NCBI GenBank assembly: GCA_947499305.1
Contig: CANMNN010000021.1
Span: forward strand, 1-64,000
Source: an uncultured Arenicella sp.
GTDB lineage: Bacteria; Pseudomonadota; Gammaproteobacteria; Arenicellales; Arenicellaceae
DNA: 64,000 nucleotides
Reading direction: 5' to 3'
Shown piece after piece: positions 38,160-47,100 of this stretch. The position numbers were made by a program, and so were the translations under genes. Under the pieces are notes generated by a model. It ran no database searches. It was not told where the DNA came from and worked only from the letters and a program-made list of their open reading frames with translations. Numbering within the stretch: the stretch's first letter is position 1; the number at the start of each line of letters is the position of its first letter.

Positions 38160-38999
38160 TCAACGTATTGACTTTCGGTAAGCCCGACTCATAGGCACAG
38201 TGTCACCCGAATCAAGCAAGATACGAGCATCCCCGTTCTCGAATGGCTTAATTTCCTCGAGATGGTCTAGGTTAATAATATGAGAACGATGGACCCGTCT
38301 AAATTTATCATCATCGAGACGCTGCTCAATCTTTATCATAGTCTCTCGCAGCGGGTAAACGCGGTCAGCGATATGAATGTTGACGTAGTTTCCAGCTGCT
38401 TCTATTCGCTCGATATCACAGACTTTTATCAAAAACTCTCGACCTAGTTTCTTGACAAGTATACGTTTTGGTTTTACCTCTGCCACCTTATGAGCATCAG
38501 TGTCTGACACATCCAACAAGCTAGCTTCCCCCTGCAAGCGCAAGATGAGGTGACGATACAAATATACTATTACTAAAACAGTAGCGTAGGTTTGCGCGTC
38601 CTTTAAGTACTCGTAAAAAAACTGCTCAGAAATTTCTCCAAAATCGTAAAACGAGTGATTGAACCAATACACTACTTTTCGAATGCCAACCATCATTGCA
38701 ACATGCAGGGCTGAAAAAACAATGCTAAACCCAATGTGGGCTGGTACAGACACTTTAAAGTTTGACCAGCGCAATGGAAGGCGATTATCAAAATACAATA
38801 TAAGCGGGATCAGTGCGAGAACAACGATCATGCTACTCGCCTCCCACGAAAGTATCTCCCAGTTTTGTATGTCTATACCATGCCTATTGGCATCCATTCT
38901 TTGCACGATTGACCCGCTTATGAAGAAAGCAATCGCAAGAATCACCCAAAAGCCAGTTTCAAAGCGTTTGCGAATTTGTAAGTACCGATCCAGAGTCAT
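38160..38999 (-). CDS. Membrane-bound LytTR-family transcription regulator
   Basis: A 279-residue protein: about four membrane helices in residues 15-155 and a C-terminal LytTR DNA-binding domain. The latter shows KKLGREFLIKVCDIERIEAAGNYV, VYPLRETMIKIEQRL, FRRVHRSHIINLDHLEEI and DTVPMSRAYRKSI. There is no receiver domain, so the membrane part probably senses the signal directly. It is convergent with the HMG-CoA reductase gene and may control the cluster, which is inference from position. Confidence 0.88.
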   Translation of the reverse strand: MTLDRYLQIRKRFETGFWVILAIAFFISGSIVQRMDANRHGIDIQNWEILSWEASSMIVVLALIPLILYFDNRLPLRWSNFKVSVPAHIGFSIVFSALHVAMMVGIRKVVYWFNHSFYDFGEISEQFFYEYLKDAQTYATVLVIVYLYRHLILRLQGEASLLDVSDTDAHKVAEVKPKRILVKKLGREFLIKVCDIERIEAAGNYVNIHIADRVYPLRETMIKIEQRLDDDKFRRVHRSHIINLDHLEEIKPFENGDARILLDSGDTVPMSRAYRKSIR

Positions 39000-39183
39000 A
39001 AAAGCGTATTAGAATAATTTTCACAAAGAGCACAAATCACATGAAAGCCCTAAAGCGGGCATTAACTCATCATTATATGACCACGGTTCATCACTGAGGG
39101 CCATCCATTCGTCACATGTGCATTGATACAAAAGGGCAATCAGCTTGAAATAAACAAATCTAAAAACCACACCACATGGAAAC

Positions 39184-40332
39184 ATGAACCACACCAACAT
39201 ATCAAGACGTTACGACATAGACGCGCTACGTGTAATGGCATTTTCAATTTTGATTGTTTACCACGTTGCAATGTTCTATGTGGAAAACTGGGGTTGGCAT
39301 ATCAAAAGCGAGTATCAATATGATTGGGTGAAGTTTCCAATGCTTCTGGTTAACCAGTGGCGAATGCCTCTATTGTTCCTGGTATCGGGTATTGCGTCGA
39401 GCTTCTTACTAAGAAAGCTCAAGATTGTCGATTTCATTAAAAGCCGAAGCCTTCGTTTATTGGTTCCATTTATCGTTGGCTTGATTTTAGTTGTACCACC
39501 TCAAGCATATATCCAAGCTCTTTCAAACGGGTCAATCTCCTCTCATTATGGAGAGCTATCCTACGCGGATTTCTTGATTCGATATTTCACGTTTCAAGGC
39601 TGGCCATCGGGAGCCTTTGACGGCGCCGAATACGGGTTTACATGGAACCACCTATGGTTCATACCGTATCTATTCTTTTACACACTCGCACTGGTACCGC
39701 TGGTGATAGTGAGCCGTAGTAAGCTATCGAAAATCAAGTTATACAGAGTCAATAAGACCTCCCTAGTTTTAGTTCCGGTGTTAATCCAAATCGCGTGGCA
39801 GATCATATTGAATGACGAAAAAGAAATCTCTCACGCCTTGATAGACGATTGGTACGCACACGCAATGTATGGCACCTTCTTTCTAATCGGCTATATAATT
39901 TCCGACAAGCCCTGCGTTTGGCAAACAATAAGCAAATTACGTTGGGTATCTTTTCTAGGGGCAGTTCTATGCTATTGCATCTTGATTTTACTCTGGTTCA
40001 AATTCAATCAGTACGAATGGCAAGATCATCTAGAAGGAGTAATCGCAACACTTAACCAATGGCTATGGTTACTAGCGATTTTAGGCTGGTCAGCTAGACT
40101 ACTAAACCACGAACGTTCATGGTTAAAGCATGCCAATAATTGCGTATACCCGTGGTACATCCTTCACCAAACAATAACAATCGTTGCCGCCTATTTTTTA
40201 GCTAAATTTTCTCTCGGCGGGCCCACTGAATTTGCCCTAGTGCTATCGATTACCGTTATCGGCTGCTGGTTAATAACTGAGCACATCATTCGCCGATGGA
40301 AAACACTAAAGTTTCTATTCGGCATGAAATAA
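39184..40332 (+). CDS. Acyltransferase-3 family membrane protein (MdoC/OpgC-like)
   Basis: A 382-residue protein with about ten hydrophobic segments. Seen: the family opening RRYDIDALRVMAFSILIVYH (catalytic-type His near residue 29), QWRMPLLFLVSGIASSFLL near 58-76 and YPWYILHQT near the end. Members O-acylate surface glycans or glucans using acyl-CoA or succinyl-CoA. The YDIDALR start and the HxxxF layout resemble glucan modification protein MdoC. Substrate unknown. A second, unrelated acyltransferase-3 gene lies at 57412. Confidence 0.88.
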   Translation: MNHTNISRRYDIDALRVMAFSILIVYHVAMFYVENWGWHIKSEYQYDWVKFPMLLVNQWRMPLLFLVSGIASSFLLRKLKIVDFIKSRSLRLLVPFIVGLILVVPPQAYIQALSNGSISSHYGELSYADFLIRYFTFQGWPSGAFDGAEYGFTWNHLWFIPYLFFYTLALVPLVIVSRSKLSKIKLYRVNKTSLVLVPVLIQIAWQIILNDEKEISHALIDDWYAHAMYGTFFLIGYIISDKPCVWQTISKLRWVSFLGAVLCYCILILLWFKFNQYEWQDHLEGVIATLNQWLWLLAILGWSARLLNHERSWLKHANNCVYPWYILHQTITIVAAYFLAKFSLGGPTEFALVLSITVIGCWLITEHIIRRWKTLKFLFGMK

Positions 40333-40400
40333 AACCCAATTTAATCGACTTCCTTTTCGGAAATGCTATCGGCACTAATAAAGTATTTTAAACTACCTAA

Positions 40401-40441
40401 TCACAACGTTGCATCTATGACTTAAAAGTACAACGTTGTGA
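40401..40441. repeat. Perfect 11-bp inverted repeat between convergent genes
   Basis: TCACAACGTTG (40401-40411) and CAACGTTGTGA (40431-40441) are exact inverted copies with a 19-bp spacer. It sits between the ends of the acyltransferase and DUF885 genes. No T run follows either arm, so a classic terminator is unlikely; a stem-loop stabilising the 3' ends is possible. Confidence 0.7.
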
Positions 40442-40498
40442 CCAAGCAATCAATTGCGACAGCATTTCCGGTTTCGAAAACGCCATTGGGCTTAAAGC

Positions 40499-42253
40499 CT
40501 ATTGTTTTATCACAGAACGTTTTGTCACAGAACTGGTTTTCTCAATCCATTCTAGTGTTAGCTCCTCTAGCAGCTCTAAAGGTAAGCTCCCATTCGCTAA
40601 CATTTGATCGTGAAAGGCGCGAATATCAAAATCATCACCCAATTCTTCTTCTGCTAGCGAACGCAGTTCGCGAATTTTTAGCTCACCGATTTTGTACGAC
40701 AAGGCTTGCGCGGGCCAGGTAATATAACGATCAATCTGGCCCTCTACATCAGCCAAACTTAAGGCCGTATTTTCCGCTAGATAGTCAATCGCTTTTTGAC
40801 GTGACCAACCTTTTGCATGCATTCCAGTGTCCACAACTAAGCGGCAGGCGCGCCACATTTCATAGGTTAGGCGACCAAAATCACTGTATGGGTCTTGATA
40901 AAACCCCATCTCTTTACCCAAGCGTTCGGAGTAAAGCCCCCAGCCTTCGCCATAAGCTGAGTGATAAAGCGTTTTACGAAACTCCGGCACGTTCAACTCC
41001 ATCGCAATAGAACCTTGAAAATGATGCCCTGGCTCGGCTTCATGAAAGGTAAGCGCTTCTAAGTTATACAATGGCTGACTAGCAAGATCACGAGTATCTA
41101 AAAAGTAGGTACCCGAGGTTTTGCCACTGCCATCTGAGGCGACGTAGTACGCGCCACCTCCTGGGCTTGATTTAATATCAAAGGTGTTTCGAGGTAAGTG
41201 GCCAAACCACTTCGGCAATTGCGCCGCCATTTTGCGCGAGATGTAACTTGCTTTCTCAATTAGGTCTCTCGCCTCTGTGGTGTAAAATTGCTTGTCGGTT
41301 CTTAAGAATTTTACAAAGGCTTTGAAGTCACCTTTAAAACCAATTTTCTCAATCAATGCTTCCATCTCAGCACGAATACGAGCGACCTCAGATAGCCCAA
41401 GGTCATAAATCTGATCCGCCGTGTAATCGCTTGTAGTGTGATACTCAATTAAATACTGATAGTAGTCTTTACCACCCTTTAGAGCAGTGATACCAACTTC
41501 CTTGCGGCAGCTCGCCATGTACTCTTCCACGAAGAAAGTGTGAAAGCGCCGGTACTCGGGTATCACTGTATTACTAATTAATTCCGCCCCCGCTTTAAGA
41601 ATTCGCTTTCGCTCTAGCCCGCTTATTTCACTAGGCATGGATGCAAATGGTGCGTAAAAAACACTGGTCTTAACATCGTCAACAATGTGCTTTGAAATAG
41701 TTTTATCGTAACCATCAAAACTTTTGCAATAGTGCACATGGCCTTGTTGTATTGCCTCGCGTAAATCGACCAAGTATTGATCAAGGTAGCGCGGGTACTC
41801 AGCTAGACTAATGAGGTAATTGTCATAATCTTCTTTGCTGAGAAACGACATATTGCCTGGAGCCCCAGCAAAATAGGACGAGAAGCTTGAATAGTAATGA
41901 AGCGGATAATAGTGATCGAGTTGAGCATAGCTTAAAGCTTCAGCCTCGCGCTCATAGCGAAACAACCTAAAGTTAATCTGGTCTTTATCGCTTAAACCTG
42001 ATGCGTCGATATTATCTAAACGACTCAAAATAATTTGATTAAACTCAGCTCGACGAGCACGACCAGCAGCAGAGACGTCTGGCAAACTGCCATTCATTCG
42101 AAAAGTGTCTGGGTCTTTACGAAAGAAGATTTGTTCTTTATTTGCTTGCGCCCAGTGGTCAGTCAAAATTTGGTCCAAGCTATCCTTGGCATGAGCCGAC
42201 ACAGGGGCAATTAGCGCGAGCAATATAAGTAGAGAGAATCGATTTATGGGCAT
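40499..42253 (-). CDS. DUF885-family exported metallopeptidase-like protein
   Basis: A 584-residue secreted protein of the DUF885 family. It has a clean signal peptide (LLILLALIAPVSAHA) and the metal-binding HEAEPGHHFQ motif, a variant of HExxH with extra spacing that is typical for this family, followed by YHSAYGEGWGLYSERLG, whose Glu is the likely third ligand. C-terminal WPAQALSYKIGELKIRELR is also characteristic. Members are presumed zinc peptidases; no substrate is known. Confidence 0.9.
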   Translation of the reverse strand: MPINRFSLLILLALIAPVSAHAKDSLDQILTDHWAQANKEQIFFRKDPDTFRMNGSLPDVSAAGRARRAEFNQIILSRLDNIDASGLSDKDQINFRLFRYEREAEALSYAQLDHYYPLHYYSSFSSYFAGAPGNMSFLSKEDYDNYLISLAEYPRYLDQYLVDLREAIQQGHVHYCKSFDGYDKTISKHIVDDVKTSVFYAPFASMPSEISGLERKRILKAGAELISNTVIPEYRRFHTFFVEEYMASCRKEVGITALKGGKDYYQYLIEYHTTSDYTADQIYDLGLSEVARIRAEMEALIEKIGFKGDFKAFVKFLRTDKQFYTTEARDLIEKASYISRKMAAQLPKWFGHLPRNTFDIKSSPGGGAYYVASDGSGKTSGTYFLDTRDLASQPLYNLEALTFHEAEPGHHFQGSIAMELNVPEFRKTLYHSAYGEGWGLYSERLGKEMGFYQDPYSDFGRLTYEMWRACRLVVDTGMHAKGWSRQKAIDYLAENTALSLADVEGQIDRYITWPAQALSYKIGELKIRELRSLAEEELGDDFDIRAFHDQMLANGSLPLELLEELTLEWIEKTSSVTKRSVIKQ

Positions 42254-42352
42254 ATTTCTGTTGTATTAAATTTTGAATTATCGTCAACGTAAACCATGAT
42301 GATGCGCTGTTCTTAGGTTTTCCACAAGCGGTCACCCACCAACCTGTTTTAA

Positions 42353-44329
42353 TCAATCATCGGAATAATTTTCAAATTGACTGTATTCATCTACATCTAC
42401 TTCCTGCTCAATGGAAGCTGCTTCTTCGTCTGCTATAGAGCCCTCGGCGGGAATAGATTCCTCACTTTGAACAGCCTCATTGCCAGAGCTCGCAAGAGTG
42501 GCCCCGTCAGGCTTTTCAACTCTAAGAGGTTTTAATTCTCTGAATGTTGTCGCGATATCAGCATCACCGATTTGCTCATCGCTAAGTAAATTTTTTTCAT
42601 TCTCTTCTTCAGCATCGGCTTCAAGTGATTCGAGAGACTCGTGATACGGATCATCAGCGAGCTTCCACTGTCTTTGGCTTGCCACCACTTCATATCGATC
42701 AGTAACAGGGAAACCAGGTGGCCTAAGATTCTCTAATCGAGTATCGAAGACAATCTTAGTATCAAACCTAGGTTCAGTGGCAGTAATTGTTCCTGCGCTA
42801 ACACTACCAAGAATATTGAGTGTACCAACTCGCTTACCACTAAGTTGACTTACTTCGAAGCGGCTTTTCGCATATATCGCGGCATGAATATTCAGATCGC
42901 CATCGGCCATCTTTTTGCGCTTGCCTATCACAACGCTGCGGCCAGAAATTAGACCTAGAAAGTCGCCTCCCTCATCAATCGGCTTACTGCTCTCATAAAC
43001 AAGATCTCCTTCGATGATGATTCTCTTAGGCGAGTACACCGCCACGGCGCCGTTAACCGTTCCGCTCAAAGTTAAGCTCACTCCCGGAGCGGCCAATATA
43101 TAAAGCGGTCGATTACCAATATAATAGGGTCGCATTGCCCCAACTTCTTTGAAGGTCTGAATCAAATAACGGCCGTCATTAAGAAAAATAATGCGCGCAT
43201 CTTTATCAATTAAAATCGAGTTAACGCTTTCGTCCGCATGCGCCTGAGCGAACAAAACACTTGGTTTTGGCATCGCAATTTTTTTAACGCCCGTCTCGAT
43301 TCCTGCACGAAAAAGTTCTCTACGCGAAACCTTACCTCTAACATCTACAAAGTACGACGCCGTTGTTACCTTACCGTGAAACAGGGGCGTACCTTGTTGA
43401 TCGGCCATCAGGCTAATTTTGGTGTTCGAATGGAAGCGGCCGTCCATTTCGTCGTTATGTATGCTCACTCGATGATCCCAATGATTAACGAATTGTGCAA
43501 AATTTGAGAACGCCATCTTTTTTAGTCGCATGCTTGTGGTTAGCTTTTTACCATCGCGTTTGGTTACCACCTCAACCATCACCTCGTCGGTGTGCATGTC
43601 GGTTTTGGCAGGTATTCTCTGAAAACTAACCTCGAAATTTTGATCCCCCTCTTGCCACTGTGTCGGCTCTTGTGAGTCGAGTTTTCTGGAGAAGGCTTTT
43701 GTCCAGCGCCTCATTTTTTTGTCGAGCATTTCTAACTCAACAGGGTTTAGCTTCTTGGAAACCGGTTCGATCGACTCTGGATCAACAAGGTCAACATTGG
43801 GCTTCTGCGCCAACTTTATCTCAGAAGGAAAATTGGATGTAAGCAGCTCGGTCTGATCGTCTGGCTCATGAAGCAAACTCGCTTTTGAAAAAGCGTCGGC
43901 TATAATTTGATCGATTAGCGTTTTATCAGAAGGTGTTTGTGAGTCACTCGAAGCGGTCGTCTCTTCGGAGCTTGGTTTAAGCGATTCCTCAGCCTGCTCT
44001 TGCGCCCGAGCCATCTCTGGCATTGAATTCTCTACTGCAGACTCCTGACGCTTATCAATAGGAGTTTCCTGCGGTCGTATATCAGCGGGCTCGCCGAGCT
44101 TTGACTCGTTAATTGTATCGTGCTCGTCAACAGCCGTTTCCTTTAGGCCTTCGTAGGTACTGTTTTCTAAAGTCAGCGTTAGAACTCGATCTTGATTGGA
44201 CGGAGTCGAAAATAATGAGATTCCCCAATCGCCGGTTAACACCAAGCCAAGGTGTACCACTAGCGCTGCGAAAAGCGCAAAACTCAAACGCCGATACCGG
44301 CGCTGACCTAAGAAAGCACGCAGACTCAA
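42353..44329 (-). CDS. TonB-like-anchored protein with beta-helix-type C-terminal region
   Basis: An uncharacterised 658-residue protein. The N-terminus looks like TonB or GspC: basic residues, one membrane helix (LSFALFAALVVHLGLVLTG), then VLTLTLENSTYEG. A long acidic, low-complexity Ser/Glu/Gln-rich linker follows (~50-170). The C-terminal half contains short beta-rich repeats (LYILAAPGVSLTLSGTVNGA, VAVYSPKRIIIEGDLVYES, LNILGSVSAGTITATEPRFD), as in bactofilin or polymer-forming domains with exposed strands, and a tail of Glu/Asp. No catalytic motif seen. It may be a periplasm-spanning scaffold; that is inference. Confidence 0.65.
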   Translation of the reverse strand: MSLRAFLGQRRYRRLSFALFAALVVHLGLVLTGDWGISLFSTPSNQDRVLTLTLENSTYEGLKETAVDEHDTINESKLGEPADIRPQETPIDKRQESAVENSMPEMARAQEQAEESLKPSSEETTASSDSQTPSDKTLIDQIIADAFSKASLLHEPDDQTELLTSNFPSEIKLAQKPNVDLVDPESIEPVSKKLNPVELEMLDKKMRRWTKAFSRKLDSQEPTQWQEGDQNFEVSFQRIPAKTDMHTDEVMVEVVTKRDGKKLTTSMRLKKMAFSNFAQFVNHWDHRVSIHNDEMDGRFHSNTKISLMADQQGTPLFHGKVTTASYFVDVRGKVSRRELFRAGIETGVKKIAMPKPSVLFAQAHADESVNSILIDKDARIIFLNDGRYLIQTFKEVGAMRPYYIGNRPLYILAAPGVSLTLSGTVNGAVAVYSPKRIIIEGDLVYESSKPIDEGGDFLGLISGRSVVIGKRKKMADGDLNIHAAIYAKSRFEVSQLSGKRVGTLNILGSVSAGTITATEPRFDTKIVFDTRLENLRPPGFPVTDRYEVVASQRQWKLADDPYHESLESLEADAEEENEKNLLSDEQIGDADIATTFRELKPLRVEKPDGATLASSGNEAVQSEESIPAEGSIADEEAASIEQEVDVDEYSQFENYSDD

Positions 44330-44487
44330 ACGCCCTCCAATTGGTTGAGTACGGGTTCATCATCAAGGTGCAGAGAACATTTATAGCACCTTATGCTCAT
44401 CAACAGCTTAGCATACAAGTTTGGCTCGCGTAATTTACATAGTAGTGACCCCCAATCTACAAAGCGAGTTCATGACTCAGACGAGCA

Positions 44488-44519
44488 AAAAGGGCTCGAT
44501 CGACTGATCGAGCCCTTTT
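44488..44519 (-). terminator. Strong bidirectional terminator at the end of the RtcB operon
   Basis: AAAAGGGCTCGATC (44488-44501) and GATCGAGCCCTTTT (44506-44519) form a perfect 14-base stem with a four-base loop. Read on the minus strand the stem ends in CCCTTTTTG, a terminator layout. It lies 40 bp after the last gene of the operon. Confidence 0.93.
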
Positions 44520-44558
44520 GTAAATAAAACGAAAATAACGTTGTCTAAAGCATTTGAT

Positions 44559-44768
44559 TCAGTCTTCGTTGAGTTTGAGCGAGCGTTCAAACTCCAGCTC
44601 TTCTCGCCAGTCTTCGAGTTGTGCTTCTAGTGCATACCTTGCATTTCGTCGCTGGTTGGTTTTACTAGGCTCGTGTGCGCCCCCTTTTTTTAACAAAGGA
44701 GAACGCGCAACTGGATTTCTCGGCACTTGGGTCGTAACACCCGAGCTCGAAATTATGCGGCGCGGCAT
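44559..44768 (-). CDS. Small basic protein, last gene of the RtcB operon
   Basis: A 69-residue protein, basic in its first half (PRRIISSSGVTTQVPRNPVA, LLKKGGAHEP) and helical/acidic in its last third (LEAQLEDWREELEFERSL). No known family. An excellent Shine-Dalgarno (AAGGAGG, six bases before ATG) lies inside the 3' end of the preceding gene, and the two genes overlap by 16 bases, so they are translated as a coupled pair. This makes it a real gene despite its size. Its function is presumably tied to the operon. Confidence 0.75.
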   Translation of the reverse strand: MPRRIISSSGVTTQVPRNPVARSPLLKKGGAHEPSKTNQRRNARYALEAQLEDWREELEFERSLKLNED

Positions 44769-45736
44769 AGTCGGCCTCCTTTACAAGAGTCTTCTGTAGA
44801 TCTACGAAGCTCGTTCATCGACAACTGATAAAAATCGATTTCAGGTTGTTTACGAATCAGCTTTTGATAACAACGCGTTTGCAATAAAAACTCTGGTGCC
44901 GCATACGTTTGCTTGAAGGCAAATTTCTTGGGCAGATCAGAATAGAGCGACCTCGGCGCATGCCATGTTTTACTCATTTTCTTAACTTGCCAACCTGACT
45001 TTGCTGTATGTATAAAAATACGCTCAATACCGAGTTCTTTATGAATGAATTCGATAGTCGCGCACAACAAAGCTTCGGACCATAGTTTTAGATAGGGCTC
45101 AAACCATTTAACATATTTAAGCCTATCTGCGCACCTCTCACAGCCACAACGCTTGTATCGCTTGGTCATCGAGATGACTTTTCGAGCAGCATCACTCTGC
45201 ACTTCTTCGATCAAAGCTTCATTGGTATCAAAATCCAAATCAATTCTCGACCATGCTAAGGTTTCTCGATAGCTCGGCTGATTGATCTCAGTTTGTACTG
45301 GGTGGCTTGACCATACGCCATTCAAACTTGAGCGGTTGCTTGGGTCAATCCAACGCTTGAATTGCTGCTGATGTTGCGATGGCAAGTTCAATTGCAACAC
45401 TAAGTTCTCGCCTCCTCGAGAGGTTTGATACCAATCTCGTTCACCTCCACCTCCCCAACGGCTGACGCTCAGTAGATAAGGTTGGGAAGGCTCATGCCAA
45501 CTTGCTTCAAGTGCACTTCTATCAAGCACACCATTGCCACTATGAGCAACAATTGGTTTAACGCTCTTATGTTCAAGCAATCGTTTAAAACGAGTTTGTT
45601 TTAAGTTGTGAAGACCTACTTGATTTGGTATCAACATCGATAATATCCGTGATGCATAAGCACCCGAAAAATATCGGTAATGTGTTTTCCCGTTGGGTAA
45701 GCAGGCGATCACTTCATCTAATAATTGTGATTTCAT
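44753..45736 (-). CDS. Uncharacterised 327-aa protein with EVQSD motif, RtcB-linked
   Basis: No described function. Seen: an N-terminal part with repeated positive residues, a Gly/Arg region (SRWGGGGERDWYQTSRGGE), and a central block RIDLDFDTNEALIEEVQSDA followed by a Cys-x-Cys-x2-Cys stretch (RCGCERCADR). A later helix-strand block reads LCATIEFIHKELGIERIFIH. The (I/V)EEVQSD plus trailing 'W.E..L...I.F' pattern resembles a domain in phage polyvalent proteins, but this is a weak, unverified resemblance. AAGG lies upstream of ATG. It follows rtcB by ~145 bp, with a strong hairpin between them. Possibly an RNA-binding or processing partner of RtcB. Confidence 0.7.
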   Translation of the reverse strand: MKSQLLDEVIACLPNGKTHYRYFSGAYASRILSMLIPNQVGLHNLKQTRFKRLLEHKSVKPIVAHSGNGVLDRSALEASWHEPSQPYLLSVSRWGGGGERDWYQTSRGGENLVLQLNLPSQHQQQFKRWIDPSNRSSLNGVWSSHPVQTEINQPSYRETLAWSRIDLDFDTNEALIEEVQSDAARKVISMTKRYKRCGCERCADRLKYVKWFEPYLKLWSEALLCATIEFIHKELGIERIFIHTAKSGWQVKKMSKTWHAPRSLYSDLPKKFAFKQTYAAPEFLLQTRCYQKLIRKQPEIDFYQLSMNELRRSTEDSCKGGRLCRAA

Positions 45737-45749
45737 TTTTTTCCTTTTT

Positions 45750-45764
45750 GCCTGCTTGGCAGGC
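45750..45764. repeat. Small hairpin GCCTGC-TTG-GCAGGC upstream of the 327-aa gene
   Basis: A perfect six-base inverted repeat with a three-base loop lies 13 bases before the start of the 327-aa protein gene, next to its ribosome site (AAAAAGG). It may modulate translation initiation; there is no T run after it in the transcribed direction. Confidence 0.55.
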
Positions 45765-45830
45765 TGTCTAAATTGGTTTTGGTTTCATTTAGTTTTTGTG
45801 ATTCATTTTCATTGCGTTTCTACTGGTGAA

Positions 45831-45866
45831 ATTCTTCCCCGCTTTGCTGGCAAAGCGGGGAAGAAT
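45831..45866 (-). terminator. Very strong 16-bp perfect stem-loop between rtcB and the 327-aa gene
   Basis: ATTCTTCCCCGCTTTG (45831-45846) and its exact reverse complement (45851-45866) flank a four-base CTGG loop. In the minus direction it is followed by only three T residues, so it is either a partial terminator or an RNA processing/stability element inside the operon. It lies 15 bp after the rtcB stop. Confidence 0.85.
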
Positions 45867-45880
45867 TTTAGATCTCAGAC

Positions 45881-47077
45881 TTAGCCTTTAATGCAAACCA
45901 CTTGTTTGAGGGTATGCACTATCTCTACTAAATCATCTTGGTTCTTCATGACTTTATCGATGTCTTTGTACGCCGCAGGAATCTCGTCAACGACCGACTT
46001 ATCAATACGGCACTCGACTCCTTGGGTTTGCTGCTCGAGATCTTCAATATCAAAAAGTTTCTTAGCTTTGCTACGGCTCATCACCCGACCCGCTCCATGA
46101 GAGCAAGAACAAAACGAACTGTCATTACCAAGGCCTCGAACAATGAACGATTTAGCCCCCATGCTGCCTGGAATAATACCTAGCTCACCTTCTTGAGCTC
46201 GAATCGCTCCCTTTCGCGTAACAAATACTTGCTCGCCAAAATGAAACTCCTCAGACACATAATTGTGATGGCAGTTAATCGCCTCTTTAGTAACTTTGAA
46301 GTTAGGTAAACGCTTTTTCAAAACGTTCAGCACTTTCTTCATCATCTCCCGACGGTTTACCATCGCGTAGTCTTGCGCCCACTCAACAGCTTCGATGTAG
46401 TCGTCAAAGTGTGCGGTACCTTCACTGAAATAGGCCAAGTCACGGTCTGGTAAATTCATTTGAATTTTCTCCATATCTCGACGCGCCATTTCAATAAAGT
46501 ACTGACCAATTGCATTGCCAACTCCTCGACTTCCTGAATGCAGCATTACCCATACATCATCGTTTTCATCCAAACAAAGTTCGATAAAGTGATTTCCGCC
46601 ACCTAGAGTCGCCAATTGACGAACCCAAGTTTGATAAGGCTTCTTCTGTTTACTCACCAGCTTTGGATGCTTCTCCCAAATACGAGATAAACCATTAGAT
46701 AGAGACCGCACAGTCGAATCGGGCACAGCATCGTACTTGTGCATATTAAAACCAACTGGCACGTCTTTTTCGATCGCGCTTCGTAAACCTCGTAAGTTGT
46801 CAGGCAACTGATCAGCTTTCAAACTCAAGCGAATAGCGTTCATACCGCACCCGATATCAACACCGACCGCCGCCGGGATAATTGCGCCTTTGGTTGGTAT
46901 TACTGAACCAACGGTGGCACCTATCCCACAATGCACATCAGGCATTGCCGCGATGTGCGAATGAATAAACGGCATGTGCGACATGTTCACCAACTGCTGA
47001 TAAGCACTCGGCTCGATGTCGTCGGTGTATATTTTCACCGGCACTCGACCTTTATTTATTGTTGTTAAAATGGGCAT
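45881..47077 (-). CDS. rtcB: RNA-splicing/repair ligase RtcB
   Basis: RtcB is a GTP- and Mn-dependent ligase joining 2',3'-cyclic-phosphate or 3'-phosphate RNA ends to 5'-OH ends; it repairs RNAs cut by ribotoxins. The 398 residues closely resemble E. coli RtcB. Seen: MPDVHCGIGATVGSVIPTKG, GVDIGCGMNAIRL (metal Cys), LGGGNHFIELCLD, MLHSGSRGVGNAIG, AINCHHNYV, and the guanylated His in FCSCSHGAGRVMSRSKAKKL. The C-terminus VVCIKG matches. AGGAGG is six bases before ATG. It lies 86 bp after the slipin gene. No archease gene is in the window. Confidence 0.97.
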   Translation of the reverse strand: MPILTTINKGRVPVKIYTDDIEPSAYQQLVNMSHMPFIHSHIAAMPDVHCGIGATVGSVIPTKGAIIPAAVGVDIGCGMNAIRLSLKADQLPDNLRGLRSAIEKDVPVGFNMHKYDAVPDSTVRSLSNGLSRIWEKHPKLVSKQKKPYQTWVRQLATLGGGNHFIELCLDENDDVWVMLHSGSRGVGNAIGQYFIEMARRDMEKIQMNLPDRDLAYFSEGTAHFDDYIEAVEWAQDYAMVNRREMMKKVLNVLKKRLPNFKVTKEAINCHHNYVSEEFHFGEQVFVTRKGAIRAQEGELGIIPGSMGAKSFIVRGLGNDSSFCSCSHGAGRVMSRSKAKKLFDIEDLEQQTQGVECRIDKSVVDEIPAAYKDIDKVMKNQDDLVEIVHTLKQVVCIKG

Positions 47078-47100
47078 GATGCCCCTCCTGTTTATTATAA

